Assembly: GCF_016785945.1 (NCBI RefSeq)
Contig: NZ_JAEMEF010000002.1
Coordinates: forward strand, 1 to 64,000
Length of the DNA: 64,000 bases
From: Olleya sediminilitoris
GTDB lineage: Bacteria > Bacteroidota > Bacteroidia > Flavobacteriales > Flavobacteriaceae
Direction: 5' to 3'
Shown here: one piece after another, positions 36,650 through 45,591 of the stretch
Layout of the letters: each line of letters starts with the position of its first letter
Position numbering within the stretch: position 1 is the first letter of the stretch
The notes under the pieces: model-generated
What the model saw: the letters and a program-made list of their open reading frames with translations, nothing else
What the model was told of the DNA's origin: nothing
Database searches by the model: none
Made by a program: the position numbers and the translations under genes

Positions 36650-37279
36650 TTAATTTAATGTCGGTATTATTTGGTCTTCTTCTAAAACGGAAAGTAATAA
36701 TTTTGCGTATTGATTTATAATTTTACTGCTATTTTCAGGGTCAATAATATCTATATAACCTTTCCAAACTAAGGTTCTGTCTTTTGTTGGACATAAACAG
36801 TACACTGATGTTTCTGCATTGTATACTTGATATTCTTTATAATTATCAGGATTAAAATATTGATCTTGATACATTAAATAATCATCCTTAAACTTGTTAT
36901 GATTTAACATTTGAAAATTTTTCTTGTATTGTATTTTGTTTTTTATAGCAGCTACTTTAGTAAATATGACAGCATCATAACCTTGGGTTAAAAGTTGATT
37001 TTCTATGACTTTTAACTCAGTTTCTGTACGTTCTTTTTCTAAAAAAGCAGTATCAAATTTAGTTAAGCTTGTATTAGCCTCTAAGCCTCTTAAAGTTAAT
37101 TGAGTTTGTATTTTTTTTTCAAATTTTTCTCTGACTTCAGTATCTTTTGTAAGCCCTATAACTAAAACTTTGTTTAAGCTATAGTCATTGGCTTCGGGAC
37201 TAATCCAATGTTCTTTTAACTTAGTAGATGCACAATTTAAAAAAGTTAAGCTAAGTAAAACTATAATTAATTTTCTCAT
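36650..37279 (-). CDS. Lipoprotein of unknown function (DUF4136-like)
   Basis: A 209-residue lipoprotein (lipobox LTFLNCAST). The core NKVLVIGLTKDTEVREKFEKKIQTQL, then QGYDAVIFTKVAAI, resembles DUF4136/curli-assembly-like alpha-beta folds, followed by a C-terminal strand-rich part (TLVWKGYIDI). It is the last gene of a three-gene unit with a coiled protein (5 bp upstream) and a Usp gene. Function unknown. Confidence 0.6.
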   Translation of the reverse strand: MRKLIIVLLSLTFLNCASTKLKEHWISPEANDYSLNKVLVIGLTKDTEVREKFEKKIQTQLTLRGLEANTSLTKFDTAFLEKERTETELKVIENQLLTQGYDAVIFTKVAAIKNKIQYKKNFQMLNHNKFKDDYLMYQDQYFNPDNYKEYQVYNAETSVYCLCPTKDRTLVWKGYIDIIDPENSSKIINQYAKLLLSVLEEDQIIPTLN

Positions 37280-37284
37280 GTTTT

Positions 37285-37716
37285 TTACAATTTAGGATCT
37301 TGTTTATCAGTTTTCATTAAGTCTTTTACTAATTTAAAAATTTCAAATTTCACAGCTTTATAATCGTAAAAAAACTGACTTATGGTTTTAGTAAATTCAA
37401 CATGATTTGTTTTGTATTGTTGTTCTTTATCAAGCTGGTCAATACCATCAACCATTATACTTAGTTGATTTTCATGGGTTGTTAAGTCTGTAATTAATTT
37501 GTGATTACCTCTTTTAGTACGTTGTAAAGCAGTTGCTGCATTTTGTGCTTTAATATAAATGTCATCGTTGCTTATTTTTTGAGAGTAATCTGATATTAGA
37601 TCTTCTAAAAAAAGTTGTTCATCTTTAATAAAATGTAATTCAGATAACCATGTTTTTGTCATTTCGTGCATACGATCTGCACTATACCATTGTGTTGTTG
37701 TGTGTTGTGTTTTCAT
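37285..37716 (-). CDS. Small helical protein of unknown function
   Basis: A 143-residue, mostly helical, charged, soluble protein with no signal peptide, Cys or catalytic motif. Its start overlaps the end of the upstream Usp gene by 35 bp, indicating translational coupling and a stress-linked role. It is followed by the lipoprotein gene after 5 bp. I do not recognise the family. Confidence 0.6.
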   Translation of the reverse strand: MKTQHTTTQWYSADRMHEMTKTWLSELHFIKDEQLFLEDLISDYSQKISNDDIYIKAQNAATALQRTKRGNHKLITDLTTHENQLSIMVDGIDQLDKEQQYKTNHVEFTKTISQFFYDYKAVKFEIFKLVKDLMKTDKQDPKL

Positions 37717-38581
37717 GATGTATAGGTGTTTTAGGATTAGTGTTAATTTTTATTATTTCAGGAATTATTAAAAACGGAATATGAGGCTTAATTCCTATTT
37801 TTTTTATAACAGGTTCATGTATTATTCGTTTAACAATGTTGTGTTTATAGTTTACCATTATAAGTAGATCTATACTTAGTTTTTCAATACACTCGTTAAT
37901 TATGGTTTCTTTTTTATTGTAATTATTAATAGAGTGGTAATGGGTTTCAATACTATTAAATCCTTGTTTTAGGACAGATAAATTATACTTCTGAATTTTA
38001 TTTAAAGATTTGTTTCCCTTAATATTTAAAACTCTTAAAGTAGCACTATGCTCGATGGTTATTTGTTTGATTAAGTTAATTTCATTTTCACTATAAAACC
38101 TATTTAAATCAGTAGGAAATAACACTTCTTTTATAGGTTGATGATTATAATTATCAGGTATTATAAATATTGGACTGTTGGTTATTGTATCCATTATATA
38201 TTTGGTAGTAGTTCCAAATAAATTTGGTTTATGCTTACAAGTCTGTTTTGTACCCATAATAATTTTATGAATAGGATACTTTTTTAAGCAAGATTTAATG
38301 GCTTTTGGTAAGCTTAAAAACTCGTTTAACGTTTCAAAACTGTGTAGTTTGTTTGAGTAGTTTTTTAAAATTTGTTCTTTAAAATCTTGTAATTGAATAC
38401 TTGATTGTTCAATGATGCTTTTTAAAGTGAACGTAGGTATGTTTTCAATTGTTGAGGGCTTTAAAGGGTGTGTATGTAATAAATAAAATTTACAGACTTG
38501 AGTCTTATAGTATTGTAATATATATACAATAGCATTCCATGAATTTTTAGAAAAATCTGTAGGTATTAATATATGTTTCAT
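37682..38581 (-). CDS. Two-domain universal stress protein with a Crp1-type promoter
   Basis: About 299 residues. I chose ATG 38581 (MKHILIPTDFSKN) rather than the TTG at 38590, because MKHIL is the family's normal start. Both halves are Usp-like: the N-terminal half ends with the KIIMGTKQTCKHKPNLFGTTT loop, and the C-terminal half (EVLFPTDLNRFYSENEIN) lacks a clear ATP loop. It heads a unit with two unknown genes. Confidence 0.8.
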   Translation of the reverse strand: MKHILIPTDFSKNSWNAIVYILQYYKTQVCKFYLLHTHPLKPSTIENIPTFTLKSIIEQSSIQLQDFKEQILKNYSNKLHSFETLNEFLSLPKAIKSCLKKYPIHKIIMGTKQTCKHKPNLFGTTTKYIMDTITNSPIFIIPDNYNHQPIKEVLFPTDLNRFYSENEINLIKQITIEHSATLRVLNIKGNKSLNKIQKYNLSVLKQGFNSIETHYHSINNYNKKETIINECIEKLSIDLLIMVNYKHNIVKRIIHEPVIKKIGIKPHIPFLIIPEIIKINTNPKTPIHHENTTHNNTMV

Positions 38582-38604
38582 AACTATCAATTTTAAGGTT
38601 TACT

Positions 38605-38648
38605 TAAAGTTAATAGATTAATATCTTAAAAAACATGATATATATTAG
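38605..38648 (-). promoter_or_regulatory. usp promoter: weaker Crp1-type operator plus -7 box
   Basis: On the minus strand the operator reads CTAATATATATCAT (38648-38635, centre 38641.5), with one good TCAT half. The box is TAACTTTA (38612-38605). Spacing is 29.5 bp and the start codon is 23 bp beyond the box. Confidence 0.55.
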
Positions 38649-38653
38649 GTTTA

Positions 38654-38690
38654 ATAAAAAAGCCTCTTACAATTTAATTGCAAGAGGCTT
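38654..38690 (-). terminator. Terminator after the 38714-39550 universal stress gene
   Basis: The arms AAGCCTCTT and AAGAGGCTT, with further inner pairing (CAAT/ATTG), are followed on the minus strand by TTTTTT. It isolates this gene from the operator of the next unit. Confidence 0.85.
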
Positions 38691-38713
38691 AGGGTTTTAT
38701 ATGTAATAGGTTT

Positions 38714-39550
38714 TTAATCTATTCTAAATGTGATAACAGGTAATGCTGCATGATTTGCAATATCCTCAGAGATGCTTCCACTTAAAAAGTGACTAAATCC
38801 TGTACGTCCATGTGTTGCAATAGCTATGGCGTCCGCTCCAGTAACGTTAGCGTAACTAAGCACACCTTTTTCAACGCTATAATCTGAAATAAAATCTACT
38901 TCTGATAATTTATCTAAATTACCATCTGCTTTTTGTAAAAAGTTAACGACAATTTGTTCCATTTCTGAAGTACTGTTAAAGTTTTCTCCAGGAGTGTTAA
39001 TATATACTAGGTGCATGTTTGAACCTAATGTGTCAAATAATTGACTAGCCTTTAAATATGGATTGATACTACTTTCTGTAAAGTCTGATGCAAATACAAC
39101 GTTATCAAAACTTAAAGCTGTTGGTTTGTTTTTTATTACAAGAACAGGTACTTCTGCATTTCTAACAACTTTTTCTGTGTTAGAACCAACAAAGATTTCT
39201 TTTAAACCGCTTGAACCATGAGATCCCATAACAATTAAGTCAGCACTATGCTCTTTAGCAACCTCGTTAACTTCGCTAAAAACTTTAAAATGTTTAACAA
39301 TTGGTACAACTGTAACGTCTTTCAAAAAATCTTGCTCTAAAAATTCATTAAAACGTTTTTCGGCTAATTTTAATAAGAATAATGTTTCAGATTCTATTTC
39401 AGACTCACCTTGTGTTAATATAGTTTCAGAAATTTCTAACATATGTAAAGCTAAAATTTCTGCATTATATTTTTTGGCTAGTATTGCAGCAGTTTCTAAT
39501 GCAAAATTTGAGTGATCAGAAAAGTCTACTGGTACAATTATTTTTTTCAT
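38714..39550 (-). CDS. Two-domain universal stress protein
   Basis: A 278-residue tandem Usp protein (MKKIIVPVDFSDHSNFAL). Both halves carry the ATP-binding loop: VMGSHGSSGLKEIFVGSNTEKV (about 108-129) and ATHGRTGFSHFLSGSISEDI. It is therefore the most complete of the three Usp proteins here. Transcribed alone and ended by a terminator. A -7-like TAAATTTA (39591-39584) lies upstream, but the expected operator position holds no palindrome. Confidence 0.87.
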   Translation of the reverse strand: MKKIIVPVDFSDHSNFALETAAILAKKYNAEILALHMLEISETILTQGESEIESETLFLLKLAEKRFNEFLEQDFLKDVTVVPIVKHFKVFSEVNEVAKEHSADLIVMGSHGSSGLKEIFVGSNTEKVVRNAEVPVLVIKNKPTALSFDNVVFASDFTESSINPYLKASQLFDTLGSNMHLVYINTPGENFNSTSEMEQIVVNFLQKADGNLDKLSEVDFISDYSVEKGVLSYANVTGADAIAIATHGRTGFSHFLSGSISEDIANHAALPVITFRID

Positions 39551-39636
39551 ATTAAGTTGTTTTTTTGGTTTTGTATTATATCTTAAATTTAATAAATCTA
39601 AAGTCCAATGATTAGTTTTTATAATTACTTTAACAG

Positions 39637-41001
39637 CTAAACTGTCATTGAAAATAGTTGTGTTTCTGGTTTGTTACGTTGCAACAGTACATCAAAAGCC
39701 ATACAGATATTACGTACAAAAGGTTTCCCTTTTTCTGTAATTATTATTTGTTGTGATTCAAAAATTAATAAACCGTCGTCTTGCATTTCTTTTAACTTAT
39801 AAATAATTTCTGGTAAGTCTTTAAAATTTAAGTCTTCAGCAATCCAATTTGTTTCAAAATTACACATTAAATTTAAAATGTGTTGTCTAATTATTAAGTC
39901 TTCTTGATTTAAAATATGACCTCTATATACAGGTATGCAGTTGTTTTCCAATAGGTCGTAATAAGACTCAATACTTTTTACATTTTGTGCAAAAGCATAC
40001 CAACTATCACTTATAGAAGACACTCCAAGACCAATCATTACTTTAGTTTTAGAGGCAGTGTAACCCATAAAATTGCGATGCATGGTTTTGGATTGGCTAG
40101 CTTTATAAAGTGCGTCTGTTGGTAAAGCAAAATGATCCATACCAATATCATGATAGCCAGCTTCTGTTAATAATTGTTTTCCTAATTGGTATTGGTTTTG
40201 TTTGCTTTCAGCTGAAGGTAAATCGTTGTCATTAAAACCACGCTGACCATTGCCTTTAATCCAAGGGACATGTGCATAACTATAAAATGCAATGCGATCT
40301 GGTAGTAGTGCTTTAGTTTTAGTAATAGTTTCTTTTACATGGGCTTCTGTTTGAAAAGGTAACCCAAAAATAATATCATGACTAATGGATGTATAACCAA
40401 TCTCACGTGCTAATTGTGTGACTTGTTTTACATTTTCAAATGGTTGAACACGATGTATTGCTTTTTGTACTTTTGGATTATAATCTTGTACACCAAAACT
40501 AACACGATTAAAACCTAGATTATATAAAGTTTGTAAATGATTTTTAGTTGTATTATTAGGATGACCTTCAAAACTAAACTCATAATTTTCAGCAAGAATA
40601 GCATGATGTTTTATACTATTAATTAATAGTTTTAAATTTTCTGAAGCAAAAAAAGTAGGAGTTCCACCTCCAAGATGAAGCTCTTTTATTACAGGTTTTT
40701 CAACCAATAAATCACAATATAATTGCCACTCTTTTATAATTGCTTTTATGTATGGTATTTCTACATCGTGACGTTTAGTTATTCGTTTGTTACAACCACA
40801 AAACGTACAAAGACTTTCGCAAAAAGGAAGGTGTATGTATAAACTAATACCTTCAGTGCTATTGCTTTGGTCAAATGCTTTTTTTAAATTTTGTTTCCAT
40901 TGTTTTAATGAAAAAGCTTCTGGATCCCAATACGGAACTGTCGGATAGCTAGTATATCTAGGACCAGAAACATTATATTTATTGACTAACGAGACGCACA
41001 T
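39637..41001 (-). CDS. hemN: Oxygen-independent coproporphyrinogen III oxidase HemN
   Basis: A 454-residue radical-SAM enzyme. It has the N-terminal YNVSGPRYTSYPT motif specific for HemN, the 4Fe-4S triad Cys61-x3-Cys65-x2-Cys68 (CESLCTFCGC) and the HLGGGTPTFF SAM-binding segment. It decarboxylates coproporphyrinogen III to protoporphyrinogen without O2 and so supplies heme for the oxidases under low oxygen. A Crp1-type operator controls it. Confidence 0.95.
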   Translation of the reverse strand: MCVSLVNKYNVSGPRYTSYPTVPYWDPEAFSLKQWKQNLKKAFDQSNSTEGISLYIHLPFCESLCTFCGCNKRITKRHDVEIPYIKAIIKEWQLYCDLLVEKPVIKELHLGGGTPTFFASENLKLLINSIKHHAILAENYEFSFEGHPNNTTKNHLQTLYNLGFNRVSFGVQDYNPKVQKAIHRVQPFENVKQVTQLAREIGYTSISHDIIFGLPFQTEAHVKETITKTKALLPDRIAFYSYAHVPWIKGNGQRGFNDNDLPSAESKQNQYQLGKQLLTEAGYHDIGMDHFALPTDALYKASQSKTMHRNFMGYTASKTKVMIGLGVSSISDSWYAFAQNVKSIESYYDLLENNCIPVYRGHILNQEDLIIRQHILNLMCNFETNWIAEDLNFKDLPEIIYKLKEMQDDGLLIFESQQIIITEKGKPFVRNICMAFDVLLQRNKPETQLFSMTV

Positions 41002-41020
41002 ATATTTTTTATTTATACTT

Positions 41021-41064
41021 CAAAATTAGGTGGTTTTAATAAAGTAGTATATGACAAATATCAT
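41021..41064 (-). promoter_or_regulatory. hemN promoter: Crp1-type operator plus -7 box
   Basis: Operator ATGACAAATATCAT on the plus strand (41051-41064, centre 41057.5), identical to the ccoI site. Minus-strand box TAATTTTG (41028-41021). Spacing is 29.5 bp and the start codon is 19 bp beyond the box. Confidence 0.87.
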
Positions 41065-41205
41065 GTCTTTAAATTTTGTCTTTTCAATTTGAAATAGCTT
41101 TTCAAAGTCTATTAATGTTAATTTAAAACTAATTAGATTGCTGTTATAACGATAATTCTTACATTTATTTTATTCAAAAAAAATAACAATAAGACTCCCA
41201 AACAT

Positions 41206-42369
41206 TTGAAAACTAAAAAACCAGCATACAAGAAAAAAAGATACCTTTTACCTTTACTAGTTTTATTAATATTATTAGCAGTAAGACTGTACTTACCAAC
41301 GTATGTGAAAAATTATGTAAACAAAGTTTTAGCCGATATACCAGGTTATTATGGAGAGGTAAAAAGTATAGATATTTCACTTATAAGAGGTGCTTATGTT
41401 ATTAACGGATTGTACTTAAATAAAGTAGATGCCAATACACAAGTTCCGTTTTTAAATTTCCCAAAATCAGATATTTCAGTAGAGTGGAAGTCTATTTTTG
41501 ATGGTAAAGTAGTTGCTGAAATTATTATGAGTAATCCAGAGGTTATTTATGTTTTTGAAGACCAGCAATCCACACCAAAAGATGGATTACCAGAAGTAGA
41601 AGATTGGACAAAAGCTTTAACAGACTTGGTGCCATTAAAGATTAATCATTTTCAAGTGCATAATGGTAAAGTTGCTTTTGTACAATTATCTGCAGAGCCT
41701 AATGTAGATTTATCCATAAGTAAACTAGAGTTATCAGCAGATAATTTACGTAATGTTATAGAGAAGGAGCGCATACTACCGTCACCAATTACTGCAACAG
41801 GAGTATCCTTTGGAGGAGGACAAGTCCAATTAAACGGAAATGTAAACATTATAAAAGAAATTCCTGATATGGATTTAGCATTTTCACTTGAAAAAGCTAA
41901 TGCTACAGCATTAAATGATTTTACAAATTATTATGCAGGAATTGATTTTGAAAGTGGCACAGTAGAGCTGTTTAGTGAAGTCGCTATTGCAGATGGATAC
42001 ATAAAAGGTTATATGAAACCACTATTAACAGATAGTAAATTAATAGGAAAAGAAGATGGGTTTTTGGAAACCCTTTGGGAAGGTTTAGTAGGCTTTTTTA
42101 AGTTTGCCCTTAAAAATCAAAAAACTGATACATTAGCAACCCAAATACCAATTGAAGGAGATTTAAATAATGTAGAAACTGGTGTTTGGACAACTATTGG
42201 TGGTATTTTTAAAAATGCTTGGATTAAAGCTTTTAAAGGTGAAACTGACGATACAATTAATTTTGATGATGCTATTGATGGTGCAGATCAATTAACCAAA
42301 GAAGAAAAAAGAGAAGCACGACAAGCAGCTAGAGAAGAAAGACGTCAGGCACCTAAAAATGAAGACTAA
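41206..42369 (+). CDS. AsmA/DUF748-like membrane-anchored protein with TTG start
   Basis: A 387-residue protein: basic N-terminus, one membrane helix (~13-30) and a beta-rich region of AsmA/DUF748 type (IPGYYGEVKSIDISLIRGAYVINGLYL; MSNPEVIYVFEDQQ). The C-terminal ~25 residues are highly charged (KEEKREARQAAREERRQ). The only in-frame start that gives the membrane helix is TTG at 41206. Such proteins bridge the periplasm or affect outer-membrane lipids; the exact role is unknown. It converges with the HAD gene. Confidence 0.68.
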   Translation: MKTKKPAYKKKRYLLPLLVLLILLAVRLYLPTYVKNYVNKVLADIPGYYGEVKSIDISLIRGAYVINGLYLNKVDANTQVPFLNFPKSDISVEWKSIFDGKVVAEIIMSNPEVIYVFEDQQSTPKDGLPEVEDWTKALTDLVPLKINHFQVHNGKVAFVQLSAEPNVDLSISKLELSADNLRNVIEKERILPSPITATGVSFGGGQVQLNGNVNIIKEIPDMDLAFSLEKANATALNDFTNYYAGIDFESGTVELFSEVAIADGYIKGYMKPLLTDSKLIGKEDGFLETLWEGLVGFFKFALKNQKTDTLATQIPIEGDLNNVETGVWTTIGGIFKNAWIKAFKGETDDTINFDDAIDGADQLTKEEKREARQAAREERRQAPKNED

Positions 42370-42377
42370 TTAAAGTC

Positions 42378-43037
42378 TTACAATTTTAAATTTTTTAAAT
42401 AGTCAGAATCTATAATATTAAGGTCGTTAACTACAACATCAGCTTGACTGTAATCTTGGTTTTTAGAGTGTAAACTATTATATCCTATACAAAAACTACC
42501 AGCAGCTTTAGCAGCTTTAATTCCGTTTGTAGAGTCTTCAATAACAATACATTTGTCTTGACTATAACCAGCTAATTTAGCAGCTTTTTCAAATATTTCA
42601 GGATGAGGTTTAGAGGCTTTTAAATCTGCTCCACTAATTTTAGCTTTAAAATATTGGTCTAATTCAAAACGTGTAAAGACTTTGTTTATAGTTCCCATGG
42701 AAGCTGATGAGGCTAAAACTAAGGTAATTCCGTTATGGTGATAATCCTTAATAATATTTAAAACACCATCAATTAATTTTAAACTGGGATCACTATGGAA
42801 CAATCCCGAAAAAATGTCACGTTTACAAAGCATTAATTCTTTTGGGTCGTTTTTTAAACCAAAAACATCACATAATTTTTTACAAACATTAATAGTAGAT
42901 TGTCCTGTTGTAGACTCGTATAATGCTTTTGAAACTTCAATATTAAATTGATCAAACATTAAAAAATAGGCTTTTTTATGTAAAGGTTCAGTGTCCACAA
43001 TAACACCATCCATATCAAATAATACTGCTTTAACCAT
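42378..43037 (-). CDS. HAD-family phosphatase (beta-phosphoglucomutase-like subfamily)
   Basis: A 219-residue HAD hydrolase with motif I DMDGVIVDTEP (residues 8-18), motif II LASSAS (~109), motif III Lys in KPHPEIF and motif IV VIEDSTNGIKAA. The helical cap between motifs I and II is of the PGMB type, so sugar phosphates are the likely substrates. It is a lone gene, converging with the AsmA-like gene 8 bp away. Confidence 0.87.
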   Translation of the reverse strand: MVKAVLFDMDGVIVDTEPLHKKAYFLMFDQFNIEVSKALYESTTGQSTINVCKKLCDVFGLKNDPKELMLCKRDIFSGLFHSDPSLKLIDGVLNIIKDYHHNGITLVLASSASMGTINKVFTRFELDQYFKAKISGADLKASKPHPEIFEKAAKLAGYSQDKCIVIEDSTNGIKAAKAAGSFCIGYNSLHSKNQDYSQADVVVNDLNIIDSDYLKNLKL

Positions 43038-43139
43038 TTGTTTTTTTATTTAATGCGAATATACTTATTATCAGCTTTTTTACACACTATATTTTTTTCT
43101 AAGTCGTAATTGCAATATTTTGCAGTACAATTTTAAAAT

Positions 43140-43919
43140 ATGATCTACTTATTTGTTTTTATAGTATTTGTTGGACTAGTTGCGTACGCATTTTATCTAA
43201 TGAAGCCTAAAGCTCTCAAACAATTCCCTAAACATTGGCATAAATTATTGTTAGACAATGTCTTGTTTTATAAAAAGCTATCTGCTAAAAATCAAGCAGT
43301 TTTTAGACAACGTATGTTATTGTTTTTGAGCGAGGTAAATATAGATGCAGTTAACACAACTATTGAAGATATAGATAAAGTATTATTAGCCTCAAGTGCT
43401 ATCATACCAGTATTTGGATTTAAGGAGTGGAGTTACAATAATCTATCTGGTATCATTGTTTACCCAGATAAGTTTAATGCAGATTTACAATTTTCCAACC
43501 AAGACAAGGATAAAAAAATATTAGGTATGGTTGGGAATGGTCGTTTTGATAAACAAATGATTTTATCCCAAAAAGCCATCAGACATGCTTTTTTAAATAA
43601 AACAGATAAACATAATACTCCAATTCACGAATTTGTGCATCTTTTAGACAAAATGGATGGAGATACAGACGGAATTCCAGAGTATTTTTTAGGTAAAGCA
43701 TACATACAACCTTGGTTAACTTTAATGCATAAAGAAATGGAAGCAATTAATAATGATCAATCTGATATCAGAAAATATGGAGGAACAAGCCAAGCAGAAT
43801 TTTTTGCTGTAGCTTCAGAGTATTTTTTTGAAAGACCCAAATTATTTAAACAAAAACATCCAGAGTTATTTAATATGCTTTCCATGTGTTTTCAGCAATC
43901 TAAAGCTGTTAAAAATTGA
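43140..43919 (+). CDS. mtfA: MtfA-like zinc metallopeptidase
   Basis: A 259-residue protein with an N-terminal membrane helix (residues 1-20) and the M90/MtfA zinc site: HEFVHLLDKMDGD at about residue 163 and a downstream Glu in the AEFFAVASEYFF helix. In E. coli MtfA binds Mlc and cleaves small peptides. The membrane anchor is a flavobacterial feature. Its stop codon overlaps the palindrome upstream of crp2. Confidence 0.82.
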   Translation: MIYLFVFIVFVGLVAYAFYLMKPKALKQFPKHWHKLLLDNVLFYKKLSAKNQAVFRQRMLLFLSEVNIDAVNTTIEDIDKVLLASSAIIPVFGFKEWSYNNLSGIIVYPDKFNADLQFSNQDKDKKILGMVGNGRFDKQMILSQKAIRHAFLNKTDKHNTPIHEFVHLLDKMDGDTDGIPEYFLGKAYIQPWLTLMHKEMEAINNDQSDIRKYGGTSQAEFFAVASEYFFERPKLFKQKHPELFNMLSMCFQQSKAVKN

Positions 43920-43958
43920 TTTATCAAGCAGTTTTACTATAACTATTGGTTAACTTTA
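43915..43958 (+). promoter_or_regulatory. Candidate crp2 promoter with a compact Fnr-like palindrome
   Basis: TTGATTTATCAA (43916-43927, centre 43921.5) lies 29.5 bp upstream of box TAACTTTA (43951-43958), like the other promoters. Its TGA and TCA halves are only 4 bp apart instead of 6, so it is not a standard member. It overlaps the mtfA stop codon. Confidence 0.4.
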
Positions 43959-43975
43959 CAATTAAAATTATTAAT

Positions 43976-44608
43976 ATGTTAGAGCAGTTACAGCAACACT
44001 ATGGGTATTTGTTTGAAGATGAATTGATTCAAGAAATAAATAATGTTGGGACATATAAAGATATATCTGAAGGTTTTAAATTAATTGAAATTGGAGACTA
44101 CATCAAGTCTATGCCACTTTTAGTTAGTGGAGCAATTAAAATTTTAAGAGAAGATAAAGATGGTGACGAGTTAATTTTGTACTTTATAGAACAAGGTGAT
44201 ACCTGTGCTATGACATTATCTTGCTGTTTAGGAAATTCTAAAAGTGAAATAAGAGCTATTGCAGAAACAGACACCAAATTAATTATGGTTCCGGTAGCTA
44301 AAATGGAGGAGTGGTTAGGTAAGTACAAAAGTTGGAGACAATTTGTATTGCAAAGCTATCATAATCGTATGTCAGAACTGCTTGAGGCTATTGATACTAT
44401 TGCATTTTTGAAAATGGACAAACGTCTGTTTAAATATCTAAAAGACAAAGCAATGGTTAATCATAACGAGTTAATACACGTTACACATCAAGAAATTGCT
44501 AGAGATTTACATACCTCTAGAGTTGTTATTTCTAGGCTTTTAAAAACATTAGAGCTTGAGGGTAAAATTGAATTACATCGAAATAATATCAAAGTTATAG
44601 ATTTATAA
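43976..44608 (+). CDS. Crp/Fnr-family regulator Crp2, inferred activator of the sulfur/cytochrome bd regulon
   Basis: A 210-residue Crp/Fnr protein. I chose ATG 43976 (MLEQLQQHYGY) because a -7 box at 43951-43958 falls inside the longer TTG-started frame from 43946. It has a beta-roll sensor domain with Cys77 and a vicinal Cys83-Cys84 (TCAMTLSCCLG), then a winged helix whose sequence aligns without gaps to CRP residues ~169-208. Arg182, Val183 and Arg187 match CRP R180, E181 and R185. Val at 181 predicts a TGTAA half-site, which is what the downstream promoters carry. The vicinal Cys may sense persulfide or redox state, which is inference. Confidence 0.85.
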   Translation: MLEQLQQHYGYLFEDELIQEINNVGTYKDISEGFKLIEIGDYIKSMPLLVSGAIKILREDKDGDELILYFIEQGDTCAMTLSCCLGNSKSEIRAIAETDTKLIMVPVAKMEEWLGKYKSWRQFVLQSYHNRMSELLEAIDTIAFLKMDKRLFKYLKDKAMVNHNELIHVTHQEIARDLHTSRVVISRLLKTLELEGKIELHRNNIKVIDL

Positions 44609-44611
44609 TTA

Positions 44612-44656
44612 TGTAACTTATGTTACTATATATGCTAATTAGGATAATTACTTTTG
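44612..44656 (+). promoter_or_regulatory. tauE promoter: Crp2-type operator plus -7 box
   Basis: Operator TGTAACTTATGTTACT (44612-44627, centre 44619.5), starting 4 bp after the crp2 stop; box TACTTTTG (44649-44656). Spacing is 29.5 bp. Confidence 0.87.
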
Positions 44657-44677
44657 ACTAAATAAATTATAAAATTA

Positions 44678-45475
44678 ATGGATTTACAGCAAGTAGTTAC
44701 CTATCTAGGAGCCTTTATAATTGGAGGTATACTAGGATTGATTGGTGGTGGTGGTTCTATCTTAACAGTACCATTATTGGTATATTTTTTAGGATTTAAC
44801 CCAATAATAGCCACTGCATATTCATTATTTGTAGTAGGATCCTCTTCTTTGGTAGGTGTTATACAAAAACACCAAAAAAAATTAGTAGATTTTAAAACAG
44901 GCTTAGCATTTTCTTTTCCATCCTTTTTAGCAGTATATTTATCTAGACGTTTTTTAGTACCTGCTATACCAGAAAACCTTTTTACAATAGGTGGTTTTAT
45001 AGTAACAAAAGCTATGGCTATCATGATATTTTTTGCTTTAATTATGTTTATAGCAGCTTTTTCAATGATTAAAACCAAAAAAGAAGTTGTAAATCATAAA
45101 GCATCTCAACCATATTATAAAACTTTTATTCAAGGTATAATAATAGGTTTAATTACAGGCTTAATTGGTGCTGGAGGAGGGTTTTTATACGTGCCAGCAT
45201 TAGTGCTTTGGGCTAATTTGGACATGAAAAAAGCGGTAGGTACATCTTTGGTAATAGTTGCAATAAACTCATTAATAGGATTTACAGGAGATGCTCAAAC
45301 TTTGGATATTGATTGGTATTTTTTATTAAGTTTTTCATTATTAACAATTATTGGTATTTTAATAGGAGGCTATTTCTCTAAATTTGTATCAGGAAAAAAA
45401 TTAAAAAAGAGTTTTGGTTGGTTTGTTTTAGTAATGTCTATTTACATTATTCTAAAAGAGCTAGTTTTAAAATAA
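44678..45475 (+). CDS. TauE/SafE-family sulfur-compound exporter
   Basis: A 265-residue protein with about eight membrane helices and two family repeats: GGILGLIGGGGSILTVPLL near the N-terminus and GLITGLIGAGGGFLYVPALV in the second half. The family exports sulfite, thiosulfate or organosulfur anions. Its place between crp2 and the persulfide dioxygenase gene suggests it removes sulfite made by that enzyme. Confidence 0.85.
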   Translation: MDLQQVVTYLGAFIIGGILGLIGGGGSILTVPLLVYFLGFNPIIATAYSLFVVGSSSLVGVIQKHQKKLVDFKTGLAFSFPSFLAVYLSRRFLVPAIPENLFTIGGFIVTKAMAIMIFFALIMFIAAFSMIKTKKEVVNHKASQPYYKTFIQGIIIGLITGLIGAGGGFLYVPALVLWANLDMKKAVGTSLVIVAINSLIGFTGDAQTLDIDWYFLLSFSLLTIIGILIGGYFSKFVSGKKLKKSFGWFVLVMSIYIILKELVLK

Positions 45476-45520
45476 TGTAACAAAAGTTGCTGTACAAACT
45501 TAAAAACATTAGTAAATTTG
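45476..45520 (+). promoter_or_regulatory. Persulfide dioxygenase promoter: Crp2-type operator plus -7 box
   Basis: Operator TGTAACAAAAGTTGCT (45476-45491, centre 45483.5), starting directly after the tauE stop; box TAAATTTG (45513-45520). Spacing is 29.5 bp. The leader of about 70 bp is longer than at the other promoters of the set. Confidence 0.87.
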
Positions 45521-45591
45521 AATAAATAAAGTAAAAAAGGGTTTGCTTTTTTAGATGCAAAACACTTTAATTACTATAAAATATAATCACA

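Noticed and set aside
38582-38590. TTG start for the second universal stress protein
   Set aside because: MKHILIPTDFS from ATG 38581 is the usual Usp opening, and the extension adds only three residues.
39584-39627. Possible Crp operator for the 38714-39550 universal stress gene
   Set aside because: A TAAATTTA box exists, but the expected operator position holds no palindrome.
42362-42379. AAGACT-AATTAA-AGTCTT hairpin between the convergent AsmA-like and HAD genes as a terminator
   Set aside because: Only a 6-bp AT-rich stem overlapping both gene ends, with no clear T tract; left unannotated.
43946-43975. TTG start for crp2 ten codons upstream
   Set aside because: The -7 box at 43951-43958 lies within this extension, and ATG 43976 gives a normal Crp/Fnr N-terminus.
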